Shown here: positions 1-11,601 of the stretch, in pieces
How the letters are laid out: every line of letters begins with the position of its first letter
Position numbering within the stretch: the first letter of the stretch is position 1
Assembly (NCBI GenBank): GCA_026182355.1
Contig: JAPFBL010000116.1
Coordinates: 62,001 to 126,000 of the forward strand
Length of the DNA stretch: 64,000 nucleotides
Direction: 5' to 3'
DNA from: Hermatobates lingyangjiaoensis
Lineage: Eukaryota > Arthropoda > Insecta > Hemiptera > Hermatobatidae
The notes under the pieces: generated by a model
The model's database searches: none
What the model saw: the letters and a program-made list of their open reading frames with translations, nothing else
What the model was told of the DNA's origin: nothing
Program-made: the position numbers and the translations under genes

Positions 1-1
1 A

Positions 2-3000
2 TATCTGTGCTCTGTACCGTGGTAACGTTGCGAGTACTTCGTATGGCCCTACGTATCTCGGGTCCGATTTCCTTCGCTTCTGCCTATTTAGTTTATATAC
101 GAAGTCCCCTTTTTGTATCAACCCTACTGTTTCTTCTGCTTTCCTTTGATTATATTGCTTGGTCCATCTTTCTTTTGCTGCTTTGACTCTATTATGTAAC
201 CTTTGTGGATCCGCTTCCTTTTTCCGCAATTCAAATGGTGTTGCCTCTGTGGTCGAGTGAATACTACTGTTGTATGCTAGGACCGCTCTGGCCATTGCCA
301 CATGACCCTTTATGTTTTTTGCATCAGCCAATAACTGCAAGTGTTCCGTTAGAGTGTTATGTAGTCTCTCTATTGCTCCGTGGGACCTTGGATGACCCGG
401 TGTACACCAATGGGGGTTTATATTGAATTCTTTTAACAGGGTTTTTATTTTAACGTTGTTGAACTCTCGCCCTCTGTCCATATAGATCGTTCTCGGGCAG
501 TCAAACGTGGCCAAATACGACAGCAATGCCTCTTCTGTACTTTCACTTGATTTACTTGTTAGTGGCCATGCTGAGGCTAACTTCGTTAGTCTATCTATTG
601 TTGTTAAATATTTGTTTCCGTCGTATGTAAATATATCAATTTCTAGCTCCTCAAAGGGTCCCTCGGGCGTCTGACTTTGTAATAATGGAGGTACAAGTGG
701 TACTCTTTCATACTTCCTCCTTTTGCATATTTCACAGTCCTTTATCACTTGGGCTATCCTCTTGCCCATTTGGAGCCAGTAATGCGACCTCTGTAGATGT
801 TTAAGGGTCTCTGTGACACCACGATGGTTGGTTTTTCCCCTGTGATAATTTAGGATGACCTCTTTCTGCTGCTCTTCGTCTTCTACCGTTTCTACCTGGT
901 TCTTACAGATTATGAAATGAGCTCCTTGTCTCAGCTCTCTTTCCTGAATTAGTCGGAGTAGTCTATTTTCAAGTTCTTGTGATTCTATAAAGAAATGGTA
1001 TACCTTTCCTGGCACTGTTAGTTGGTTTATGACTGTACTTAATTGTTCGTTGTTCGCTTTCGTTCCTCCTGTAATAATATTTATTTTTAAGTGGCCATAT
1101 TTGTGCAATTGGGTGTTTATTATTTCTTCTGTGTCGTCTTTTATAATTATTTGATTTCTCTTGTTGTTTATTATATCCTGACTAATCTCAGCTTCCGGTC
1201 CATTTCGTTGTTCTTGGTCTTCATCTTCGTCTGGTGTCCCGTTGGCGAAGAACTCTCGCACGTCCCTGGAGGTACTTGGCTCTCTCGTACTACTTCTCGT
1301 AATGACGTTGACGTTTCTGGACAAACAGTCGGCTACTTCATTATCAACGCCCTTTACGTGCTGGACCCTGAAGTTGTATGCAGCTATCCTTTCTTTCCAC
1401 TTTGCTATCCGGGCTGACGTCTCCTTTAAATTCCCGATCCACATTAGGGGCCTATGATCTGTTCTAATAGTGAACTCAGCCGCAAAAAGGTAGGGTCGGA
1501 AATGTTCTACAGTCCACACTATGCCTAACATTTCCCTTTCTATTGTGCTATACCTTTTTTCTGCTGGTGATAATTTTCTGCTGGCGTAGGCTATTGGTCG
1601 CTCTCCCTGGATAGTTTCCTGCATCAAGACTCCCCCGATAGCTTCTTGACTGGCATCTGTCATTACAATGAATGGTTTGTTTAGGTCAGGAAATTGGAGC
1701 AACAGCGGGCCCCGCAACGCCTTCTTACACTGCTTTACTGCTTCTCTTAGATCTTCTGTTTGTATAAACTTCTTTCCTTTCTTTAAACTGTCCGTCAAGG
1801 GGTTCGTGATTGCTGCAAAGTCCTTTACGTACCTTCTGTAGAAACCTATCATACCTAGAAAAGCCCTGATGTCTTTGGGTCCCTTTGGATAGGGTAATCG
1901 ATCTATTGCTTCAACCTTCTTAGGGTCGGGTCTTACTCCTTCACCTGAGATAAGGTGCCCCATAAATCTAACCTCTTTTTGATATAAGCGGGTTTTATCC
2001 ATCGCTACCTTTAAGCCAAAGTCCCTTATTCTTTTCAGCACCCTTGTAACATGTTCCTTATGCTCTTCTATTGACTTACTGAACACTATGATGTCATCCA
2101 TGTAGATTTGCGTAAAGTCTTCTCCCAGTCCTTCAAGCAGTTCATCCATGAGGCGTTGGAACGTGGAAGGCGCATTCTTTAGGCCAAAGGGCATCCTCAA
2201 AAATTCGAAGTGGCCTCTATCGAACGTAAAGGCCGTCTTCTCGACATCTCTCGGGTGCATCCTAATCTGGTGATACCCGGCCTTGAGGTCGAAGGTACTG
2301 AATACAGTTGCTCCTGCCATATGGTCGAGTATGTCTTCTATCCTTGGCAGAGGGTATCTTTCAAGCTTAGTGTACTTATTTAACTCTCTAAAATCTACTA
2401 CCAACCGGTATTTAGGGGGTTTACCCTCCTCGACCTTTTTCGGGACCAGCCAAATAGGGCTCGAAAATTGCGACTTAGACCTCTGTATTATGCCCTGGTC
2501 CAGCATTTCCTTTATTTGCTCCTGCATTATCTTTTTCAATTGGTGTGGGTACCTTCTAGGTTTCACGTAAACAACTGTACCTTCAGGGAGTTCTATTTGG
2601 TGTTTGACCCTACCTGTAGCTGATAACCTCTGTCCTTCACTATAGAATACTTTTTCAAATTCTTTCATTAATTCACTCACCTGATGTTCTCCTGGTATCA
2701 CTTTTCCACAGTTTACCGTTATTCTCTTCCCTGGTTTAACTCTCCCTTCCACGAAGTATTTCCTTTTTCCTAGTTTAATGTCCCACTTCCCTCTTTTACA
2801 CTCAGGTTTTGCATTGATTCTCTCCAAAAAGTCGCACCCTAGAATAACTCCATATTTCTGGGTCTCTAAGTGGGTCACATGCACTTTCATCTCCAAGGTC
2901 TCTCCTATTAATTCTCCCATCTCTACCTGTAATTCGCCTACCAGGCTCTTCCTTCCTGCCATGGTGACCAAGGTGCAGTTGCACGGTGTCAGCCCTGAAT

Positions 3001-3157
3001 AATTGTCCATCCTTTTTGCCACTTCATTGTCCATAATTGTGCTATCTGACCCTGTATCTACCAAACACTTAGTCTTCCATTTGGGAAAAAAAAATATAGG
3101 GAGCTTACCTCTTATGCTATCCCTCTGTTGCTCGCCTATATACCTCTCGCCTAACCT
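2..3157 (-). CDS. pol: Pol polyprotein of Ty3/gypsy element (PR-RT-RH-IN), partial at left edge
   Basis: About 1,050 codons are open with no stop from just after the gag TGA to position 2, in the gag frame. Domains in order: aspartic protease with LVDTGSDST (active Asp at 3056-3058); reverse transcriptase with YMDD at 2093-2104, preceded by a canonical gypsy block (DLKAGYHQI, MPFGLKNAP); RNase H with TDAS at 1649-1660 and VADCLSR near 1330; integrase with an HHCC zinc module (about 720-835), catalytic Asp at 635-637, Asp at 476-478 and Glu at 368-370. Exactly 35 residues separate the last two (DX35E). A GPY motif lies at 41-49 in the C-terminal domain. The protein makes cDNA from element RNA and inserts it in the genome. 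There is no ATG at the expected N-terminus, so expression presumably needs UGA readthrough or another recoding route. The left end is missing from the window. Confidence 0.95.
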
Positions 3158-4372
3158 TCAATCCTTCTTCCTCTTCTCTCGAATAGCGATCCTCCCACCA
3201 CGAGTCTCTTCCAGTGAAGGCCACTTCCCTCGCTCGTACCAGCGCTCGTGTCGTTCTATCGATGTCTCTTGCTCCGACCCTGTTGACTCTGATGAGCTCC
3301 CGTCCTCTGAAGAGCCTTCCCCTTTTTGTCTTCTCCTGCCCCACATCTTCTCCCGCCGGGTTGTGTTAACTTCCATGGGCTCATCTCTTGGTGTTGGTCT
3401 ATACTGTTTCGTTCGTGGTCTCTCCTTGCGATATAAATACGGACACTCTCGCGCGAAGTGACCGAGTTCACCACACTCCCAACATCCTCTTCTTACTGGC
3501 TTCTCTCTTCGCGTGTAGCCTCCCACTGCCTCATAGCTGTTCCTCCTGGCTTGAGATCTTCTCTCTTCAAAACGTCCCCGTGGCTTCCTCTCCTGTGAAT
3601 ACCTCCCTTGTCCTCGATCCTCATAGGCTCTTGCTCTGAATTGCCTATCCTGAGGTACTCTCCTCCTGGTCACAACTGCCCATCCTCCTTCTGACTTCCC
3701 TCTGTATATAACACCGTTATCTTCTCGGTCCATTTCTTCCTCCCGGATGGTATTAATTGTCTCCTCGAGACTAGTGGGCTTCATGATACGGAGGGCCATT
3801 CTCACTCGTTCTGGAGCTGCCTTGAGGAGAATTTCACTGGCTATCTCTTCATATATCGTCGTTCTCCATTTCGCTTCTTGACTGTCTGTGCACTTTTCAT
3901 TTATCTTCATAGTTAATTTCCTTGTCGCATCCCCCAATCTGCGCCCGAACTCAGCGCAGGTCTCACCATTCTCCTTCCGCATTTCAAAAATTTTTAGCGC
4001 ACTTCTAGCTACAGGCTTTGCGGCTCCAGCATATCTGTCCTTAAGGGCTGCTCGCACCGCACTCCACTCCGCACAAAACGTAAGTCCTAACTCCAGCATC
4101 ACCGTAAGGCTGACCCTGGCGAGGAAGTAGGTCTTGATGTTCTTGTCTGTAGCTGGGTCTAGTTGAGTTGTGACTAACTGCTCGTTGATGGAGTCCATTC
4201 TCTCTATGAACAAGTCCAACTCTCGAGCATCACCCTCGAACCTCTTTATCGAATCTAATAGGTTCATCAGGTACCCTGCTTTTGCTACTCTCGCTTGTTC
4301 TATTTTCACTGCGAGCCTAACATCGGCTCCTGTTGTCTGTTTACTCGTCATGTTGGTTTCTACACTGGACAC
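3158..4372 (-). CDS. gag: Gag polyprotein of Ty3/gypsy element (404 aa)
   Basis: Structural protein that forms the cytoplasmic particle and packages element RNA. The start is the first ATG after the primer-binding site, about 30 nt downstream, and an in-frame stop lies just upstream of it. Residues about 30-225 are helical and charged, as expected of the capsid region. Residues about 235-300 are very rich in Arg, Gln and Gly (RNA binding). One CCHC zinc knuckle, CWECGELGHFAREC (C-x2-C-x4-H-x4-C), occupies residues 297-310 (3443-3484). The tail is acidic and Ser-rich and then basic, ending EKRKKD before a TGA at 3158-3160. The downstream pol is in the same frame. No damage was seen. The family assignment rests on the zinc knuckle plus the adjacent pol and is secure. 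Confidence 0.93.
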   Translation of the reverse strand: MSSVETNMTSKQTTGADVRLAVKIEQARVAKAGYLMNLLDSIKRFEGDARELDLFIERMDSINEQLVTTQLDPATDKNIKTYFLARVSLTVMLELGLTFCAEWSAVRAALKDRYAGAAKPVARSALKIFEMRKENGETCAEFGRRLGDATRKLTMKINEKCTDSQEAKWRTTIYEEIASEILLKAAPERVRMALRIMKPTSLEETINTIREEEMDREDNGVIYRGKSEGGWAVVTRRRVPQDRQFRARAYEDRGQGRYSQERKPRGRFEERRSQARRNSYEAVGGYTRREKPVRRGCWECGELGHFARECPYLYRKERPRTKQYRPTPRDEPMEVNTTRREKMWGRRRQKGEGSSEDGSSSESTGSEQETSIERHERWYERGKWPSLEETRGGRIAIREKRKKD

Positions 4373-4401
4373 AACACTACACTATTAAACAGTTGGCGAA
4401 T

Positions 4402-4421
4402 GATCCCGGGTTTCGGCACCA
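4402..4421 (-). other. Primer-binding site complementary to the 3' end of tRNA-Phe
   Basis: The minus strand reads TGGTGCCGAAACCCGGGATC immediately after the LTR. The plus strand therefore shows the metazoan tRNA-Phe 3' end, acceptor and T-stem side, including CCA, over 20 nt. The identity of the tRNA comes from the known metazoan tRNA-Phe sequence (acceptor GCCGAAA / TTTCGGC), recalled and not searched. Confidence 0.85.
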
Positions 4422-4609
4422 GTTACGCGTGTCCGGGTAATGAATAGGTTTTTAGAAAAAGGAATTTAAATAAACTAGCTCGCACGTGATTGAAGACAAG
4501 AATGGAGTTTATTAGTCAGCTCCTTCTGTTTATAGGAGAGGCAATGTTGATACGGACTTCAACCCTCTAGTCTCTCGCGGGCCGGCGTCTCTCGCGGGCC
4601 GGCATTACT
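4421..4609 (-). repeat. Putative 5' LTR of the gypsy element (about 189 bp)
   Basis: One boundary is fixed by the primer-binding site. The other is proposed from matching ends AGTAAT...GTAACT on the minus strand, so it is tentative. Inside, reading the minus strand, are a TATA-like TATAAA (plus strand 4529-4534) and an AATAAA polyadenylation signal (plus strand 4508-4513). The second LTR is outside the window, so the ends cannot be confirmed by comparison. Confidence 0.6.
4570..4603. repeat. Two perfect 17 bp GC-rich tandem units in the LTR
   Basis: The 17-mer GTCTCTCGCGGGCCGGC occurs at 4570-4586 and 4587-4603 without a mismatch. It is the most CpG-dense spot in the region and sits at the U3 end of the LTR, where enhancer-like repeats are common. 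Confidence 0.85.
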
Positions 4610-4896
4610 TATATATAAATAATTTCACTAATTTGTTGACTCTCTAATTTAACAGGACTAAAATGAATCAGTGTTCAGTCGTTCTCCGTTTTGAAACTAA
4701 ATTCTAATAATAACATTTCAATTTTATTTAATATCTTTTTCATAGGAGATTTAAGAATGTTCGAAAATAAGAAATATTGATTTTATATTTCAATAGAAAT
4801 AAATATATTTGAAATAATATGTTTACTCGAAGAATTTTATATATTCTATATACGTTGTACATACTATACACTCTATATATATAGAGTATATATAAA

Positions 4897-5021
4897 ATAG
4901 CGGGACTCTTCGCTCTTCACACCTCCTGATGACGACGATGGTCGAAATATCGATGTGAGTTATGTCTGTGTCATTCTGTGTGTTTCCTTCGTTTTGAATT
5001 TATTATATATATATAACAAAG
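4897..5021 (+). mobile_element. PLE 3'-terminal fragment with hammerhead-like core
   Basis: It contains CTGATGA (4926-4932), a short stem-loop and GAAA (4944-4947), followed by ATATCGATGTGAGTTATGTC and the T-rich GTGTTTCC tail seen in other PLE ends of this window. It runs into a short (TA)n. No coding sequence is attached. Confidence 0.65.
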
Positions 5022-6725
5022 AGAAAACACTACAAAACTTACTTTGATATTTTAGCTAATCATCGTTTGAGGATAGGAGTAGACAATACGAGGAGATCCA
5101 TTTGAGGAATGAAACTGTACTGAACAATCCCTTTGTTATACTAGTTCCATGAAAAACTTCTAAGATCTCAGGGAAGGAGAGAGATAAGAAAAACTTTAAC
5201 CTGAAGAGACATATTCACTAAATATGTCTAATTAAAATATTAAATTTATTTTGTTTGCTGATATGTATAGTAATGTTGCAAAACATTTACACGTTAGTAA
5301 TTACGCAATAATGTGGGGTAAATTGATAGTTGCCGTAAAGGATGTTATTTGTGGAGAAGAAAGTTTCATTTAGCCGACTGTATATTTGAACAAGGAATCA
5401 TTATTCACGTGATTGAGTTGAGATAGTTTTTGACCCAAGACAGGAAGAAATCCATAGGACTTACGTGACTGGGATGAAGCAGAGAAGAATTGACCCTTAG
5501 CATCCTCCTTAGCCTGTCTCCGTCTATTTTGTTCTTACTGACCCCAAACCATTAAGTCTTTCATATTCTCAAGAAGTGCATATATTAAAAGCATTATATA
5601 TATATTAATTTATTAACATAAATCTTCCAACTGTCCATGCAAGTCACAAAAATTATCATTAACAAAATCGCTCATTTTTTCGAATTTTTTTTAAGATCAT
5701 TTCTAGATTTTCCAAATTTTCTATCAAATAACTCGTACAGAAGTTCACATATTAGCGGCATAGTTTGATGGTAAGCAAAAGGAATAGAGATATTACATTT
5801 TTAATAAAGGATCCCTAGTGATTCCGAATTCTTCACCAGAATTTAAATAAATCACTTTTTTTGAAAGAAGTAATTGTTTAATAAATTGTTTAAAGTAATC
5901 TGTGATTGTTTACTAAACATTCCAGATTGTATGTACATTTAATTTGATAGAATATATATAAATATAAATAGGGTTATGTTTTTGTAAATATTAATCGGGT
6001 GACGGTAACTATTCCCGGTTGAAGTTTTAACTTCAAACCTTTTTAATATACAGAAGTAAGAAACTTGAATTGGGTACCATTTAAACATAATACGGCTATT
6101 ACAATTTCTGACTTCTACCTATGAAAAAGGTTTTAATTGAAAACAAAACTCTGGGATTTGAGTGTTTGATTTCAACCTGGAATACTGAACAAGACTCCAC
6201 TAATATTTACTTCTGTTCTATCAGACCTTCCTAAAGCACCCACCAACCGATACAAAGTCACTCCAATCAGAATGTAATATGTATATACATGTATCATTAT
6301 AGATAGTCCATTGTCCTGTGATATTGCTTAATTAGCATTTCTTAGTTTTCATGATTACATTACTTGAGATTGTTTTCATTTCAGATTGTTTGAGAAAAGT
6401 AAAAATAAACTGAAGGAGTTATTTTCTGAAGGAAAATTAGTATTGATCACAGTGGAAGGGTTGGCCTGCCAAATAGTGTAATTGTAATCTGATATTTGGT
6501 TGGGGAGTTTATTTAGTGAACAATTCTTCGTTTAACTTGAACAAATCTCCAACTTCATTAAGAGCTCGCTTAAGCTTGTATTTTTTTGTCATATAATGTT
6601 GCAATTTCATCAAAAGAAACAGTATTAAGAACTTTCATCAATCCCATTTGTCCTGAAAATATAAAAAAGCAAACTTTGAAAATTGCATTATATACCATAC
6701 CCATACCTATTATCTTAGAAAAGTA
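5022..6725. other. Unassigned AT-rich sequence
   Basis: About 1.7 kb with no recognisable gene, repeat family or RNA. All frames are closed by frequent stops. Confidence 0.6.
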
Positions 6726-7449
6726 CGAGCGCGGATTGATAAGTCAGTGACTTTTTGAATTTCCCGCGCAGTTACTCCAAATGCTACAGTGCTGCCGTTA
6801 TCTGTAATCATTTAGTGGACAACTATCTAATTATAAGCCAGCTACCACGTGCAGTCGGGTTTAAGAAGTGGTTACAGAGTTCCTTTGTGGTCGTACCAGC
6901 ACTAGTGACGCCGAACGTTCAGGTCGACCAAAAGAAGTGGTCACGCAGGAAATCGTCGATAAAATCCAGGAAATGGTATTAGATGATTGGAGAAGTGCGA
7001 GAGTTGGGTAATGCTGTAGGCATCTCAACTGAACGGGTACATCATATTTTACACGAATATTTGGACATGAAAAACTCTCCGCGAGATGGGTGCTGCGATT
7101 GCTGACACTTGACCTTAAGCGCAATCGTGTGACCACTTCAAAAAAGTGTTTAGCTATGTTCAGCCGTAATCCGGACGAATTATTGCGCCGTTTTGTTACT
7201 GTAGAGGAAACATGGATCCATCACAACATGCCAGAGACCAAGAAACATTCGAAACAGTGGGTTACTATGGACGAACGTGGACCAAAGGAAGCCAAACATA
7301 GTCTGTTATTTGGAGGGAATAAACAAATTAGAAAAATGCTGGACTAAATGTATCGTGCTAAAAGGTGACTATGTAGTAAAATAAAATGTTTCTTTACCGA
7401 AAACATTTTGTTTTATTTACTTATTATTGTACTTATGAAACCGCCCTCA
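6726..7449 (+). mobile_element. Internally deleted mariner (irritans-like) transposon
   Basis: Both ends are present. The left end CGAGCGCGGATTGATAAGT and the complement of the right end TGAGGGCGGTTTCATAAGT match at most positions. A TA target duplication lies at 6724-6725 and 7450-7451. The 724 bp length is far below the usual 1.3 kb, and the missing part is the middle of the transposase. Confidence 0.88.
6790..7384 (+). pseudogene. Mariner transposase remnant
   Basis: This was a cut-and-paste DDD transposase. Recognisable blocks in order: SGRPKEVVTQEIV, a degraded helix-turn-helix segment with VHHILHEY-like spacing, LSARWVLRLLTLDLKRNRVT (7073-7134), RRFVTVEETWIHHN (7180-7224) and KHSKQWV. 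The reading frame then jumps to the extreme C-terminus, CWTKCIVLKGDYVVK, ending with TAA at 7382-7384. Around 170 residues with the second and third catalytic Asp are gone. The first catalytic Asp (normally VDETW) is Glu here. Several frameshifts and stops are present, so the gene is dead. Confidence 0.88.
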
Positions 7450-7451
7450 TA

Positions 7452-10400
7452 TATACATCGTTGTAGGCTCTCATTTTCTTTTAAAGCAAAACGTGTAACT
7501 CATTTATATTGTGGCACTAATTTCGTAATCAGATGAGTTTGTTATGATAAAAATATTATTATTATTTGAATAAGAACTACAGAAGAATATACCATATTAC
7601 ATTGAAAGCATTATTTTTTGCCCCACCGGTTCTGTGGAATCGTGGTTGACGTTCATTGAAAGCTGTAGGTCTATGTGAGATTAATGTGTAGCTGCAACCA
7701 TTCGTATATCGTTCTTTATGTCATAAATATTTTTATTTTTATCAATCAATAATTTGTATTTAATTTATTGAAAATTTATGGATTTTTTACTGAAAAGTGT
7801 AGTAGAATATGTGTAGAGGTATTCAATTCAGTGAAGACGATGAACAAGATTCGAATTCGGTTGTAGATGAGAAAATTTACAATGATTTCATAATCTTGCT
7901 TTGTTGGCTTTTTAATTTCTGCTGTTTTTTTAAAACTGATTGGATGTCTCCTACACAACCAATTTTTCAAATTGAAACCGTATTGGTTTGTTAAGGTTTA
8001 CTATAACTCTAATTTTTGGGGGATGAGTTAAGGAAGACCCAGCTAGGATACACCAGTGGCTTACATGCTCCACCCGATGTATACAATATTTTGGGTTTAA
8101 GTAATGATAGCAAGGAGGTTGAATCACGGCCATCTGTCACTTCTGTTTTAATAAAACTAGAAGAACATATATTTAGTGTGTCCATAGATGTGTTTAGAAA
8201 ATACTTGATATGTCCTTAACTGATCATCCACCCAGAGAACGACACAATCACCTCTCTAATTGTTGTTCCAACAGTTGTTCCATCCGTGCCTCGAAAGCGG
8301 CGGTATTCCAAAAAACAATAGTGGAGCTGAACCCGACAGCGATATTGGAAATGTGAGAGACGGTTTATGGAGTAAGAACCAGATCATTAGATGGGGTTAT
8401 GTGGTTTTCAATAGTATGTCTTCATTTAGTGTAATTTTTTACAGAATAACTGAAACTCTATGGCGGAGAAGAGACATATTTTTACTTTTTAGTAAAGGTT
8501 TGACCATGGGAAACAAGAAAATAAGATGTCAAACAATTATGTTATATATACCATTATGTAACATGGACGTTTTACACAATAGATGAATTAAGTAATAAAA
8601 TGTTCGAACATATTAAATGTTAGGCACAATCAGTTCCTTTGTAAGCCATATATCACTGGCCCATAACCTGTACGGAATTGAATATTTAATAGGAAGGCAG
8701 GAGGAAAATCCCGCCAGGAAATTAAATAATTATGAAATTCTGTAAATATTTTTATCAATCCATAAACAGATTATCACAACAGTGAATAAATGAAATATTC
8801 GGATGGTTATCATATTCTGTACAAACTTAACTGCGTAAATCTATTAGATCAAGTTTATGATACCCTGCTTTATTATTAACAGTTTTACCAGTATGATGGA
8901 TTTTCATAAAATTGTTATTAAAACTTAATAAAATTACTGATAACATTACAATAAGGACAGTTTTCTTTTGTGGAATTATTGGAGTACGCTTAAATAAAAA
9001 ATGTATATTTTTTAGTAAATTTAAACACAATGGAGATTATTTTAATTCAGATTATGACCTATATATATATTGACACTTACATAATTTGCTTAAGGATGAT
9101 CACTTTTTTAAGAACAATACTACTAATAAAACGATTTTGTGTATTATTAAAACAGATTATAGAAATAGGTATCTGTGCATCCAACTTAACAAGGAACCTG
9201 CCTACAAACTTGTTCAGTTTTACGTAAGTTTTCAAGCACGACACTTGTAACTGATTAACCATTGAATCCTCTCTGCTCCAAATAGAACCAGTAATTAAAT
9301 TCAGATAACATCAACTGCATGAAAATTATATTGTTATGTTAGTGTATATTAAAAGTCACCAAAGTGAAGTCATTGGTTAAAAATCTGAAGCACATTGGAA
9401 AAGAACGATGTATTTCCAAAGTACAATGGAAATATCTGAAATATCTTCTATATCTGAGTCAATCGACCAGTATCAGTCATTGTCAATAATCAAGAGTAAA
9501 ATTTGTGCGAAATAGATGGAATATAATCTAACAATATAAAAATGGATTTCTGTCTGTACGATTCGCACTATAAAAAGACTTAAATACATTGATTTTCAAC
9601 GGAAGGTGTCTCAATCTATTTTTAAACTTTCTGGCTACGTCACGTAAATGAAATCTCGAAAAATTAGTTCATATGTAATTAGGAAAGTATTATGAACGGA
9701 ATCCAATCAGCCAAAGTGATATGAGAGTTGAGGCCATATGATCTACGAATCATTCTCTTACAGGAGAGCATTCCTTTCCTTGCCTTGGGCAATATATCTG
9801 CTACATGGCTTCTCCAGTTTACACTTTAATATAAAGAGAAACTAAGGTTTTTACATACATCTAGAGTTTTATTTAATTTTTCTGATGACGAAGTTCTTGA
9901 CACCTACGAAAAGTACGATGGGTGTTTTCGCTAGAGATATACAAACCTTTCCTCTTTAACCATATTTCAAATATTTGGAATTCCTCCTCTTCTAAAAACA
10001 ATGTGTCCTCTGCACTACTTTGATTATTTGAGGTGCTCAGTTAGTTGATGACTAGGTTGTAGTCGTAACAATAGGGGGTAATTGTTCACCTGCCTGAGGA
10101 CAGCCTTTATTGTTCAAAATTTGAATTGTAATAGTTCCTATACTAAATGAATTATCTTGCATTTGATTGGTGTAATTAACTTGATAGTTTCTGCTTAAAT
10201 ATACCATCTTATTTCAATAATTTATTCAATTTATTTGTAGGTGAGTGATCAAAAGATCAAAAGATACTTCTATGTCCGCGAAGCAGCTAAGAGTAGTTTC
10301 TTTAAGTCCGCATGACATTTTTAATTTTGTTAACCAAGATGTTGGTGCTGGTTCTATTGCTTTGCCCTTCTGATAGGTATATCTCTCTTTTACCAATAAG

Positions 10401-11400
10401 GGCGAATTTTTATTTACAAAAACGTTTGTAGTTACTGCAGATAGAATATAATTCTTGTCATGTGTAGTGTACTAATACCCTTTAAATTATTTAAAAGGAA
10501 TGCCATTAAATATTCTTAGTAAGAATATTTTTACAAATTTTAATATTATTTATTCACCATAATATCATTATGGTTTTATGAAGTGAATATGGTTGATAAT
10601 AAAGTAAATTTTACAATTATGGAGAAACAGTTTAGGATTAGAATAGGTTTGTTATATAAGAAAAAAAAGTATGTTTACATCCTTCAATATTACTCACACA
10701 CGATGCAGTTTTTGAACAAACCAAGAACTATGTATCTGAAATTAACTTCGTTAAAGGGTATGACAAGTAGATTGATTACAAAACTTTCCTTAGACAACCA
10801 TCCATCACAAGCTAGAAAACTATATATTTGGTTGATTTGCCTTTCATTTTATAGTTGTAGGTATTTTATGTTTCGTATATGTTATATTAATATATTAAAT
10901 AGACATGACCTTCTTTTTTTAAACCTATGAACAATTATTCTGTTTGCTGGATTTTTTTGAAAATGCCTATAAAAAAACAAACAGAACCAACAAGTATAAC
11001 AAGTTATCTGTTATTCCAAGTTGAGTTGTCAGTGTTTAGAGCTATTTTGACTCTTTCAATATTTAGAATTTTTCAAATTTATTTTGCAAATTTTAAGTTG
11101 ATTTTTTTGACAAAGTTTAAATCTTTTATTACTTGCTATTAAGTGTAAAAATCAATCATTTTCTAAATTTAAAAGAATGTAATAGCGATACTTTTTTATT
11201 GAATCGTGTAATTTCATTAGAAAAATGTTCAAATTATCCACTGAGAATATGTTATTTTTGAGCATAACTTCCCGAAAATACAAAGAAAAATAATTTTTTG
11301 GAGAAAAAAAGATGTCTAAAATATCTTTGCCAAAAATGTAACTTTCATAAGACAAATGTTGCCCAACAAACAATACAACACACCTACACTGTAAGTTATA
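7452..11400. other. Unassigned AT-rich sequence
   Basis: About 3.9 kb of roughly 30% GC. Only short chance-like ORFs were seen. I recognised no repeat family, RNA gene or exon with matching splice sites. Confidence 0.55.
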
Positions 11401-11551
11401 TATCAACAGAGTTACACCATATATGGATAAATTAGTATAATATATATATATATATTAAGCGAATTATATATTATGCAAAATGTATCCATCATGCAACTCT
11501 GTCGAAGTCTCAAAATCTAACATTTTCATGATTACTATATATTACCTATAG

Positions 11552-11553
<2 letters not shown>

Positions 11554-11600
<47 letters not shown>
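11554..11600. repeat. (TA)n microsatellite at a PLE 3' end
   Basis: About 23 dinucleotide units directly abut the terminal base of the minus-strand PLE fragment that follows. Confidence 0.95.

Positions 11601-11601
<1 letters not shown>

Larger units (their letters stand above)
1..4609 (-). mobile_element. Ty3/gypsy LTR retrotransposon, 5' part, cut by the left window edge
   Basis: Read on the minus strand the order is putative LTR (4609-4421), primer-binding site, gag, protease, reverse transcriptase, RNase H and integrase. Integrase after RNase H is the Ty3/gypsy order and differs from Ty1/copia. Both reading frames are undamaged except for one UGA between gag and pol, and the element keeps many CpGs, so it looks young. 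The window ends inside the integrase C-terminus, so any env-like third ORF, the polypurine tract, the second LTR and the target duplication cannot be seen. Confidence 0.95.

Noticed and set aside
1091..1417. Plus-strand ORFs inside 1-4400 (for example 1091-1417, 3003-3461, 3388-3639)
   Set aside because: They lie antisense to the intact gypsy gag-pol and are shadow frames.
8016..8586. Two ORFs (8016-8219, 8260-8586) considered as a piggyBac remnant
   Set aside because: Only a short basic segment (PRKRRYSKK) suggested it. No DDE motif or terminal repeats were found.
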